DNA of 64,000 nt. Source: Flavonifractor sp. An306. Lineage in GTDB: Bacteria > Bacillota > Clostridia > Oscillospirales > Oscillospiraceae. The notes beneath the pieces were generated by a model. That model saw only the letters and a program-made list of their open reading frames with translations. It was not told the origin of the DNA and did no database searches. The translations under genes were made by a program, and so were the position numbers. The stretch covers positions 1 through 64,000 of the forward strand of contig NZ_NFIQ01000008.1 of the NCBI RefSeq assembly GCF_002159455.1. The letters are read 5' to 3'. Below, in pieces: positions 35,195 to 42,797 of the stretch. How positions within the stretch are numbered: the stretch's first letter is position 1; each line of letters starts with the position of its first letter.

Positions 35195-35497
35195 ATGAAC
35201 GAAACTCTGAGATTGCTGTACGATAGATTTTATACCCCTCTGCCCATGGTGAAATCCGAACAGGAAGTGGAAACCTGCCACCGGCAGCTTATTGAGCGGT
35301 TGGACAAGCCGGAGCGGAAGTTGGTTTTGCGGATCATCGACGCCCAGAACCTGATTGCGGAGGAACGCTCGATAGATAGCTTTATCTGCGGCTTTCGTCT
35401 GGCGTGGGAAATGGCAAACGAACTGAATTATGATAAAGAGAACAGGTATCCGTTGTCAGCTGAAGAAGCTGAGACGGATGCCTGTTCTATGCTATAG
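35195..35497 (+). CDS. DUF6809-like hypothetical protein
   Basis: The 100-residue product MNETLRLLYDRFYTP... is helical and belongs to a small family common in Oscillospiraceae mobile elements (I believe DUF6809). ATG 35195 follows AAGGAGGCGAGGC and the repeated leader with TGTGGTATTG. A 22-codon remnant of a relative is at 9076-9144, also behind that leader. Function unknown. Confidence 0.6.
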   Translation: MNETLRLLYDRFYTPLPMVKSEQEVETCHRQLIERLDKPERKLVLRIIDAQNLIAEERSIDSFICGFRLAWEMANELNYDKENRYPLSAEEAETDACSML

Positions 35498-35525
35498 AAT
35501 GAAATTTCCGGGTATAGGCAAGGCA

Positions 35526-37052
35526 TTACGGAAACAGGTCAATGACCGTATCCTCAAACCGCTTCTCATGAAATACCATCCGCCACTCTACCTGTTCCAC
35601 AGGCTCAAAATGCAGCGAAGAACAGGCCGCGTGGAGCTTGCCCTGCTTGTCGTCCGAACTGTAAAGAATTGTTGCAGGACTGTCCGAACCGCCGATGATC
35701 CCCATGACCATGGCACATGCGGTGGATACGGGTTGGCCGGGAGCGGGAGGGGCTTGCCTGGGCCGGTCGCCATCGTCACAGTCCACAATGGTCAAAACAC
35801 CGTCAGGTAGCTCCGGGGTGACAGTATAGCTCATGGCCACATAGTGGCTGGGGTTCTCCAGCCCAGTGTCCGGCATACGGCTCCAGTCCATAGTCTGGGC
35901 TTCATATTCCTGCACGGTCAGGATATGCTCCTCGCCGCCATAGGAAAAGACAGCGGCATCCCCTGGACATCTTACCTGAACATGTGGACCGGGGATAGAG
36001 ACTGGACCCTGGATGATTGTCAGGGAAAGACTGCGAATCTCCGGCTTGCGCTTTGTCGCCCAGGGGTAAGTGGAGCGCCAGATCATCCACCCGAAATTTG
36101 GGTCCAGGCCGTAGTGTTCCACGGCCAGTCTGGCCTCGTCTCCCACGGAATACTCGGTCGGCAGACAGGGGTTGTAGGCGGTTCCACAGCCATTGTCTGG
36201 GTTCAGATCTTTCCCGTTCAGGCGCGGGATGACGTGAAAATCCAGATTCATCGGGTTATCCAAATCGATCTGCATACGTTGTTCCTGGGTAAATTCCCGG
36301 AGGGATTCGGTCTCCTGGTGCAGATCCCATTTCTCCATGAACGCTCGAATATCAGATGGCGCTATCTGCATGCAGAAATCTACTACCAACCCTTTGCCGC
36401 ATAGGTAGACGGAAGGGATGAGCCAATGGCGGCCCGCCCAGTCAAATTCCTTACGGATGGTCACTTCTTTTCCGGCCCTTCCGTGGCCGAAATGCCCCCA
36501 GAAATTTCCGTCATAGAAGACCTTCCACTCTGGAGGCTGCTGAGGTGCGTCCGGATTCAGATCCAAGTCATAGAAATCCTCTGTGTATTTAATTTTGCTG
36601 TAATCAAATGTGTCCTGTAGTTCATGGAGATACTGCCACGGCTCCTCCATGGGAGAGAGGCCGGTCTGACTGGCAATCTGTGACAGCACAGGTTTCTGCT
36701 CCTCTGTGGGCGGATGATCCGCCAGAAACGCCTGAAACTGCTCGAAGTTCCATTGCCACGCCTGTTCCAGTGCCGCGCTATCGCCGCAGGCAAGAAGCAG
36801 ACGCAGGAAATCAGGAAAATTGCGCGCCAGAGGGTGGACATAGTGGGGCGCAATATTCATAGGGCTGACGGAAAACACTATTTCGCCAAACCCGCGGATC
36901 AAGCAAAAGTGAATCCCATCCACTCCAGCCCAGCCAATGATTTTGGCACCCTTGGGGGTGCAAAAATAGGTCTCGTCCCCGGCACTCCGTTCCAGCCCCA
37001 GAGGAGCCAAATCGATGCCATACTTTAAAAATTCCAAATAGGTAAGTTTCAA
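35526..37052 (-). CDS. Conserved hypothetical protein, 508 residues
   Basis: The product has no signal peptide and no membrane segment. Its content is Trp/Tyr/Pro-rich (WEWNF-like and KVFYDGNFWGHFGHGRAGKE stretches), which suggests a globular cytosolic protein. I do not recognise the family; the N-terminal part (LTYLEFLKYGIDLAPLGLERS) faintly recalls SUKH-like immunity proteins, but this is weak. It is transcribed with the gene at 37083-37424, whose stop lies 30 bases before its ATG. Its place among element genes suggests accessory cargo. Confidence 0.55.
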   Translation of the reverse strand: MKLTYLEFLKYGIDLAPLGLERSAGDETYFCTPKGAKIIGWAGVDGIHFCLIRGFGEIVFSVSPMNIAPHYVHPLARNFPDFLRLLLACGDSAALEQAWQWNFEQFQAFLADHPPTEEQKPVLSQIASQTGLSPMEEPWQYLHELQDTFDYSKIKYTEDFYDLDLNPDAPQQPPEWKVFYDGNFWGHFGHGRAGKEVTIRKEFDWAGRHWLIPSVYLCGKGLVVDFCMQIAPSDIRAFMEKWDLHQETESLREFTQEQRMQIDLDNPMNLDFHVIPRLNGKDLNPDNGCGTAYNPCLPTEYSVGDEARLAVEHYGLDPNFGWMIWRSTYPWATKRKPEIRSLSLTIIQGPVSIPGPHVQVRCPGDAAVFSYGGEEHILTVQEYEAQTMDWSRMPDTGLENPSHYVAMSYTVTPELPDGVLTIVDCDDGDRPRQAPPAPGQPVSTACAMVMGIIGGSDSPATILYSSDDKQGKLHAACSSLHFEPVEQVEWRMVFHEKRFEDTVIDLFP

Positions 37053-37082
37053 TGGAAGCTCCTCCCGGTAAGTAGGGTTTCG

Positions 37083-37424
37083 TCAAATGCCATTCAGCTC
37101 GGTGCCGTAATGCTCCGACCAAAAGCCGTTGTCCAACGCAATGGTAAAAAACGGCGTCATTTTGTTATAGATCTCCGTATCGGTGGGCTTAGGTAAGCCC
37201 AATAAAAAAGAAGTAAATTCCGGTGTTACCTTACCTTCAATGATTTTTCCGTATTGCCAGGTGCTTTCTTTGCATGTTCCAAACGAAAGCGCCATGTTGA
37301 TCTCCTCTGTTTCCTCTGTCCAACAGTGAATTTCAAAAGTGGAAGCAGTTTTCAGCTTTTCCGCCATGATCTCCTTCCAGCGGTGATTGGTGGGCTCATT
37401 ATCATCAAAAGCAGCATATTCCAT
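37083..37424 (-). CDS. Small hypothetical protein
   Basis: A 113-residue soluble protein beginning MEYAAFDDNEPTNHRWKE. ATG 37424 follows GAGGTTT; the longer frame from 37463 lacks a ribosome site. It lies 30 bases upstream of the 508-residue gene, so the two form a pair, perhaps of toxin/immunity type. No motif identifies it. Confidence 0.45.
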   Translation of the reverse strand: MEYAAFDDNEPTNHRWKEIMAEKLKTASTFEIHCWTEETEEINMALSFGTCKESTWQYGKIIEGKVTPEFTSFLLGLPKPTDTEIYNKMTPFFTIALDNGFWSEHYGTELNGI

Positions 37425-37508
37425 AGAGAAACCTCCTCGTAAAATACAGAAAAATGCCGACATACAGAAAGAAACGAGCGATGTACTCTGGTGTACAGAT
37501 CGGTTGCG

Positions 37509-38471
37509 TTACGGCCTGTTTGTCTCCCATGCTTCATGGAGGACACAATACACAGCTGACAATACCGCGGTTTTACACAAAAAGCCATGAACCAGCTTCT
37601 GTTCATCCATCCATGTAGCCTGAGGTGAACTGTACGCCTTTACCTCGCAGACCTCCCGGCGAGCGTTTTGAATCGCCTTCTGAATAGAGTTCCACTGGCC
37701 GTATGTGCCACCAGTTAGGTGCTTCCTCAATTTCCGAATGGCGCTTTTGTAGGCTTTTTCCGCACCGCTGGGCCCGTTGTGGTTGAGCCGGATGGCCAGC
37801 TCCTGAAAGGTCATGCCCTGCTCGTTGGGCTGGCCGATTCCGAGATAACAGCGTACCAAGTTCAGTTCTCTGGGGCTCAGCACCTCTTTCATGCGCTGGA
37901 GAAGCAGCGTTCGGCGTATAAAGTGGTCATAAGCCCTGGCAGGATCGCCGCCATATCCAAGATCAAAGACACGCTCACCCAACGATTCAATTTGAAACAC
38001 GGTGCGGTATTTTTCCATCAAACGCTTGGCCACTTTGGTGGAGACTGCCAACTTTTCTTGAATGGTGGTCAGAAGATCTATTCCAGTGTTCTGCTCGTGT
38101 GTGGCGCAGAGAAAAGCAACCTGACGCAGCTGGTAATAGCGGTCCAGTGGGAGGGACAGAGAAAAAGAATTTTGGGCGGTGCAGTCCCGCATGGTCGTCT
38201 CAATGGCGGGAGTGGCGTAGGTTAGCAGCCTGGTTCCCATAGATGGATCAAACCGCCGTGCCGCGTCCAGCAATGCAAGCGCCCCCTCCTGCTTGAGATC
38301 GTCCACCAGGGAATGCTGGAAAAACTGTTCACAGTAGCTTCTGGCCAGTATGGTCAGGTATCCCTCGTTCTGGGAAAGCAGGAGCGGTGCGGCCTGCACA
38401 TCACCGTCCTGTATCCGTAGGGCAAGCTCCTCGTTACTCAGACAGAGATCTTCACAGCGGTACATGCTCAT
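37509..38471 (-). CDS. Sigma-70 family factor-like protein
   Basis: The 320-residue product contains a region 2-like part (LSQNEGYLTILARSYCEQF ... DDLKQEGALALLDAARRFDP and TRLLTYATPAIETTMRD). It also has a region 4-like part (LSPREINLVRC-type sequence with GMTFQELAIRLNHNGPSGAEKAYKSAIRKL). This is the full sigma layout, but the C-terminus extends ~60 residues beyond region 4. ATG 38471 is coupled to the previous gene (ATGA) and has GGGAGG at 7 bases. Probably controls element genes. Confidence 0.75.
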   Translation of the reverse strand: MSMYRCEDLCLSNEELALRIQDGDVQAAPLLLSQNEGYLTILARSYCEQFFQHSLVDDLKQEGALALLDAARRFDPSMGTRLLTYATPAIETTMRDCTAQNSFSLSLPLDRYYQLRQVAFLCATHEQNTGIDLLTTIQEKLAVSTKVAKRLMEKYRTVFQIESLGERVFDLGYGGDPARAYDHFIRRTLLLQRMKEVLSPRELNLVRCYLGIGQPNEQGMTFQELAIRLNHNGPSGAEKAYKSAIRKLRKHLTGGTYGQWNSIQKAIQNARREVCEVKAYSSPQATWMDEQKLVHGFLCKTAVLSAVYCVLHEAWETNRP

Positions 38472-39592
38472 GGCCTGTCCTCCCGGGCAAGGCGTGCTCT
38501 CGCCTGAGCATAAAGCGTTTCCTGCTCCATGTCGTGTGCATAGCCGTTGGCGGCATAGTGGTTATCCATGAGCGCCTTATCCCGCAGGCACTCCGCTACA
38601 TACAGTGCTTCATTGCGCAGCTCGCCGGAGATTTTTCCTCTCTGGTGGTGCTTGCGAATGGTGTTGGTGCGGGTGGTGAACAGGCGGTAGACAGGGTGCT
38701 GTTTGTTTTGCTCCTTCTGCCGCATCATGGCGCCGTACTGCCGGCAGGTCATGCGGGGATCCTGAGGCGCAATCCCATCGCAGTATTTTGGCATGTGGCC
38801 GTTGGTGGTGAGAAAGTATGTGCCGCAGCCGCAGCACCGGCTGGGCGCATGGCCGTGCTGCAGTCCGTTCATCAGGTCAAAGATGTAGAAGCTGATGGCA
38901 CGGTCAAAGAAATACCGGTTCACAAATACGGTTTCCTTTTCCTGTTTTGGGTGTCTGGCAAAGACATAGGAGGATCTAAGCTCCGGTGTAATGGTGAAGG
39001 GCTCAATATCCGGTACCGGCAAATCCTGCATCATACTCCAGAACCATTCACTGTTGAAGCAGTCGTGGGCGGCCATGGCGAAGTAGGTCTCCGTCCGCTT
39101 CTTCAGCCGCCGCAGATAGCCCTCCTCAAAATATCGTGCAGCCACAGCGAAGTGCTGGATGCCCAAAGGGATGCTGAAGCCAGCGACCAGATAGCGGAAG
39201 AAAAATTCCCGAGCAGGCGAAGCCGGCTTCAGCAGATCGTTGTGGGAAGCCGAGGAAAACATCACCTCCAGTGTGTGCTGCTCCTGCCCTTTGTCCATCA
39301 GGCTGTACGGTGGACATTGCCACAGGGCATCCAGCAACTTTTCCAGAGAGGCGCGGGTTCCGTCCAGCAGGTTGATAAATTCACCTCGCCCGGCCAATGC
39401 CAGGGCCTCCACCTGATGGCTGATGGCCCCGCCGTGGGTGACCAATTCCTGCATGGTCTCATCGGGGACATTCAACAGTTCGGAGGCAAAGTGGCCAGCC
39501 GGGTAGACGGTCTCATGGAAAAAGATCTGATCCTGCCAGATATCCACGGTCAGGTGCAGAAGATTGTTGTTTTGCCTGATCCCCAGTGGCAT
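38468..39592 (-). CDS. DUF6076-like protein with a zinc-binding C-terminus
   Basis: The 374-residue product ends with SRCCGCGTYFLTTNGHMPKYC and a further CRQYG, a CGNR-type zinc motif, followed by a basic helix. It matches what I know as DUF6076, a family frequent in Oscillospiraceae mobile elements and often next to a sigma factor, as here. It probably binds nucleic acid and regulates with the sigma-like protein to which it is translationally coupled. No function is established. Confidence 0.65.
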   Translation of the reverse strand: MPLGIRQNNNLLHLTVDIWQDQIFFHETVYPAGHFASELLNVPDETMQELVTHGGAISHQVEALALAGRGEFINLLDGTRASLEKLLDALWQCPPYSLMDKGQEQHTLEVMFSSASHNDLLKPASPAREFFFRYLVAGFSIPLGIQHFAVAARYFEEGYLRRLKKRTETYFAMAAHDCFNSEWFWSMMQDLPVPDIEPFTITPELRSSYVFARHPKQEKETVFVNRYFFDRAISFYIFDLMNGLQHGHAPSRCCGCGTYFLTTNGHMPKYCDGIAPQDPRMTCRQYGAMMRQKEQNKQHPVYRLFTTRTNTIRKHHQRGKISGELRNEALYVAECLRDKALMDNHYAANGYAHDMEQETLYAQARARLAREDRP

Positions 39593-39741
39593 AGGTCCAC
39601 CCCCTCTGTCCTATATCTGTTTTTCGTCTGTCTTACGATATTCTCATTTTATCAAAATCCCCCCAATAATCAAGTGAAAGGACAAGAGCCACGATGGCCG
39701 CGTGGTCTCTGTCCTTATCTTCTTACAAGGGGATGATCCTA

Positions 39742-40929
39742 ATGAGTAAAACAAAACGACTGCAAACCATCGACGGCGAGAGCCTGATGAGCCTGCCGCT
39801 GATGCCGATCAACTTCGTGGTGGACACGCTGATCTCTCAGGGCCTGCACATCCTTGCCGGTTCTCCCAAGGTGGGGAAATCATGGCTGGCCCTGTGGCTG
39901 TCTGTCATGGTGGCCAAGGGCGAACCCGTCTGGGGGATGTCCGTGAAGCAAGGCACCACCCTCTACCTCTGCCTGGAGGATTCCGTTCTCCGTATCCAGA
40001 ATCGGCTCTTCGAGATCACCGAGGACGCGCCGGACAGCGTCCACTTCTGCACAGAGTGCGCCCTCATCGGTCAGGGACTGGAGGAACAGGTAGAAACATT
40101 CCTCACCGCTCATCCGGACACCGTGCTGGTCATCATCGATACCCTGCAGATGGTCCGTCCGATCCACGACGCTACCTATGCCAATGACTACCGGGATCTG
40201 TCTGTACTCAAACGGCTGGCAGACAAGCACGGCATCGCTATCCTGCTCATCCATCATCTGCGCAAAGAAAAGGCGGAAGATGTGTTCCACCGGATCTCCG
40301 GGACCACTGCCATCAGCGGTGCAGTGGATTCCAGCTTCACGCTGGTGGAAGAAAAGCGTGGCAACGGCAGGGCCAGACTGACCTGCGTGGGCCGGGACAT
40401 CGAATACCGGGAGCTGGAGCTTCGACGCGGCGAGGAAAATGTGTGGGAACTGGTTTCGGACAGCAGAGAAGAGCCCGTACTGTGCGAGGATCGGATTGTC
40501 ATTCTCCTCTCTGCATTTATGAGCACCAGAACCATATTTATCGGCACTCCCACGGAGCTCTCCGAAAAGATCGACCCTGATAAGACCGAAGGGGTAACGC
40601 CAAAAAAGATTTCAAGGCTGATCCTGCAAAGCGTTGAGGCCCTAAGGAAAAACGGAATTGCTGCAGTGGTCCGCCGAAGCAACGGCAAGCGTGTGATCGA
40701 GCTGAATCGTGCCGATAGTGTCGATTTGGAAGGTGCCGGAGAAATCGTCCCTATCGACCCTGCTGCCGTTGACCAACCGTCTGGAGAGGGCGCGGCGGGG
40801 GCCGTGGAGACGGATTCCTCCCTTCGGGGAGGGCAAGCATCGCGCTCGGCTATACGCCATGCACAGTTTCGGGGCGCTGCCCCGTACCCGGCCCCTGAAG
40901 GGGAAAAGGGGGAGCAATGCAGAGAGTAA
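39742..40929 (+). CDS. RepA-like AAA ATPase/helicase
   Basis: The 395-residue product has a RecA-type core: Walker A GSPKVGKSW (residue ~39), Walker B VLVIIDTLQ, and ILLIHHLRK near residue 170. It resembles the RepA/AAA_25 replicative helicases of mobilizable plasmids. The last ~80 residues are Gly/Ala/Glu-rich and disordered. I chose ATG 39742 because it follows AAGGGGATGATCC; the ORF upstream lacks a site. It overlaps the MobC gene by 13 bases, so replication and mobilization genes form one operon. Confidence 0.82.
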   Translation: MSKTKRLQTIDGESLMSLPLMPINFVVDTLISQGLHILAGSPKVGKSWLALWLSVMVAKGEPVWGMSVKQGTTLYLCLEDSVLRIQNRLFEITEDAPDSVHFCTECALIGQGLEEQVETFLTAHPDTVLVIIDTLQMVRPIHDATYANDYRDLSVLKRLADKHGIAILLIHHLRKEKAEDVFHRISGTTAISGAVDSSFTLVEEKRGNGRARLTCVGRDIEYRELELRRGEENVWELVSDSREEPVLCEDRIVILLSAFMSTRTIFIGTPTELSEKIDPDKTEGVTPKKISRLILQSVEALRKNGIAAVVRRSNGKRVIELNRADSVDLEGAGEIVPIDPAAVDQPSGEGAAGAVETDSSLRGGQASRSAIRHAQFRGAAPYPAPEGEKGEQCRE

Positions 40930-41234
40930 AAAAGACGGAGATCATCACCCTTCGGGTGACACCCAGAGTCAAAAAAACCATTCAGGAACGGGCCAAAGCC
41001 GCTGGCCTGACGGTCACCGACTACCTGTGTTACAGCGGGTTGGGAAAAGAGATCGTGCGAGTAGAAGGACTGGAGCAGGTACTGTCCGAACTGAAAGCCC
41101 AGGGGCGAAACCTGAATCAGCTCACCACCCTGGCCAACATGGGGAGGCTGACAGTTGTGAAGGGTGACGCGCTGGCAGAGAATCACAGAAAGATCTATGA
41201 ACAGCTTCGGGAACTCCTACGGGAGGTGACCTGA
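40917..41234 (+). CDS. mobC: MobC-family relaxosome protein
   Basis: The 105-residue product begins with a ribbon-helix-helix (EIITLRVTPRVKKTIQERAK) and ends with the MobC signature GRNLNQLTTLANMGRL. It helps the relaxase open oriT. The start lies within the end of the AAA gene and the stop touches the relaxase ATG, so all three are coupled. Confidence 0.87.
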   Translation: MQRVKKTEIITLRVTPRVKKTIQERAKAAGLTVTDYLCYSGLGKEIVRVEGLEQVLSELKAQGRNLNQLTTLANMGRLTVVKGDALAENHRKIYEQLRELLREVT

Positions 41235-42544
41235 TGGCGACCTTCACCGCAATTAAAAATCGTGGCGGCGGCAGAGGTGCTCTGGGCGGTGTGCTGAGAT
41301 ATGTCCAGCAGGGGGAGAAAACCACATGGGAAGATCGACAGCTTGTCTCCGGATGGAACTGCACCGCTCAAAGCGTCTGCTCCGAGATGCAGCTCACAAA
41401 AGAACACTTCCATAAAACAGAAGGCCGTCAGTACTACCACTTCGTGCAGTCCTTTGACAAGCAGGATGACCTGTCCCCACAGGAGATTCACGCGATAGGG
41501 CTGGAGTTGGCCCAGCGGGAGTTTCCCAACTTCGAAGTGTTGGTTGCCACCCATGTGGATACAGAGCATCTCCACAATCACCTGGTGGTGAACAGTGTGA
41601 GCTTTCAGAATGGTAAGAAGCTCCACCAAAGTGCCGCCGACCTGCAGGCCCATCGGATGGCCAACGATGAAATATGCGTTGCCCATGGCTTGGAGATCCT
41701 TCCGCCGCCGCAGAAGCAGGTCAAACAAAAGCGGATGGGCACCAGAGAGTACCGATCCGCCGCGAAGGGCGCGAGTTGGAAGTTCCGGCTCATGAACACC
41801 ATTGACCAGTGTATGCGGTATGCCTCCACCAAGGAAGAGTTTATTTCTCTGATGAAAAGTGAGGGCTATGAAGTACGCTGGACGGATAGCAGAAAGAACA
41901 TCACCTACACCACGCCCAAGGGAATGAAGTGCCGGGATGATCGGCTCCACGAGGAAAAGTACACAAAGGAGGTCATGGAATATGAGTTCAGAATCCGGGC
42001 AGCGCTTGCCTATGGAGGAATTGAAGCGGAGGAATGCTCCGCAGGCTATGATGCCGCAGAACTGTCCCAGCAAGGAGGAGTGGCAGGAGCTGCTCCAACG
42101 GCTGGACGAGCTGGAGCGGCACACAGCGGCCCACACAGCCCTTCTGCGGGAGGTTTCCAGCCGGAGGGAGCCGTGCCCCACTCAGGCACAGATGGAGGAA
42201 CTGGCGCGGGACATGGCAGAGATACAGGCGCTGCTGCGACAGGCTGGGAAGAAGAAAGAATTTTCTATTTCTCCGCCCAGCCTGAGAACGGCGATGTCAG
42301 TCATGGTATGGCTGGCCCTGATTTTGCTGGGGACCATGGTGGGTATGGTGGTCTTGCAGGTGATCTGGTCCGGCTTGGCCGCTCTCTGGAGCGTGATCAA
42401 GATGCTGATTCCATAAGGGATGCCACCACCATGCACCAGCACACCGACCGGAAAACGCTCCGCCAGGAGCAGCAAAAGAAAATCGCCCTCGGTCACAAGG
42501 AGGACGATCATGAAGACGAACAAAACTGGCAGCAGACCATGTGA
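41234..42544 (+). CDS. MobP-type relaxase
   Basis: A 436-residue relaxase with the canonical metal motif HVDTEHLHNH: H107, D109, H112, H114 and H116. The N-terminal ~250 residues are the catalytic domain (LRYVQQGEKTTWEDRQLVSG, YYHFVQSF). From about residue 255 the sequence turns into a low-complexity Gly/Ala/His stretch, because the DNA there encodes a second gene in another frame (41982-42416). The C-terminal tail KKIALGHKEDDHEDEQ is conserved with the two MobP3 relaxases of this window, so the frame stays functional past the overlap. No type IV secretion genes are nearby. Confidence 0.88.
   Translation: MATFTAIKNRGGGRGALGGVLRYVQQGEKTTWEDRQLVSGWNCTAQSVCSEMQLTKEHFHKTEGRQYYHFVQSFDKQDDLSPQEIHAIGLELAQREFPNFEVLVATHVDTEHLHNHLVVNSVSFQNGKKLHQSAADLQAHRMANDEICVAHGLEILPPPQKQVKQKRMGTREYRSAAKGASWKFRLMNTIDQCMRYASTKEEFISLMKSEGYEVRWTDSRKNITYTTPKGMKCRDDRLHEEKYTKEVMEYEFRIRAALAYGGIEAEECSAGYDAAELSQQGGVAGAAPTAGRAGAAHSGPHSPSAGGFQPEGAVPHSGTDGGTGAGHGRDTGAAATGWEEERIFYFSAQPENGDVSHGMAGPDFAGDHGGYGGLAGDLVRLGRSLERDQDADSIRDATTMHQHTDRKTLRQEQQKKIALGHKEDDHEDEQNWQQTM
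41982..42416 (+). CDS. MobB-like membrane protein nested in the relaxase gene
   Basis: A 144-residue protein is encoded in a different frame within the relaxase gene. ATG 41982 lies 9 bases after a perfect AAAGGAGG (41965-41972). The product has a coiled-coil middle (EEWQELLQRLDELERHTA, MEELARDMAEIQALLRQA) and one strong C-terminal membrane segment (VMVWLALILLGTMVGMVVLQ). Nested, out-of-frame membrane proteins occur in other mobilization systems: MobB within mobA in RSF1010, and MbeB/MbeD in ColE1. By analogy it would hold the relaxosome at the coupling protein. The relaxase frame over the same stretch is low-complexity, which fits overprinting. Confidence 0.72.
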   Translation: MSSESGQRLPMEELKRRNAPQAMMPQNCPSKEEWQELLQRLDELERHTAAHTALLREVSSRREPCPTQAQMEELARDMAEIQALLRQAGKKKEFSISPPSLRTAMSVMVWLALILLGTMVGMVVLQVIWSGLAALWSVIKMLIP

Positions 42545-42561
42545 AATATGGAGGAAATACA

Positions 42562-42765
42562 ATGTTTTTATTTAAAGGCGATACGCTGAAGCATGAGACG
42601 GAGATCCGCGGGGTCAAGTACATCACCGTCAGCCACTACAATGGAGATCGGGATATCTTTGAAAAAATCGGAGGGCTGATTGCAGAGTCCTTTTCTTCAT
42701 CAGAAGTAGACAAATTTACGAAGGAATCTTCATTGGGTTCTGATATGGATACGGAGGAGGATTAA
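42562..42765 (+). CDS. TnpW-like small protein
   Basis: A 67-residue protein (MFLFKGDTLKHETEIRGVKY...) whose layout, a short beta-rich body ending in DIFEKIGGLIAES, recalls the TnpW-type proteins found in front of clostridial large serine recombinases. ATG 42562 lies 7 bases after GGAGG. It directly precedes the recombinase gene; role unknown. Confidence 0.55.
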   Translation: MFLFKGDTLKHETEIRGVKYITVSHYNGDRDIFEKIGGLIAESFSSSEVDKFTKESSLGSDMDTEED

Positions 42766-42797
42766 CGGTATTGTGTGTTGCTAAGGAGGCGAACGCT

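Noticed and set aside
42297-42626. Antisense frames over the nested mobilization gene
   Set aside because: No start signals and no domain; only the sense frame from 41982 has a Shine-Dalgarno and a sensible protein.
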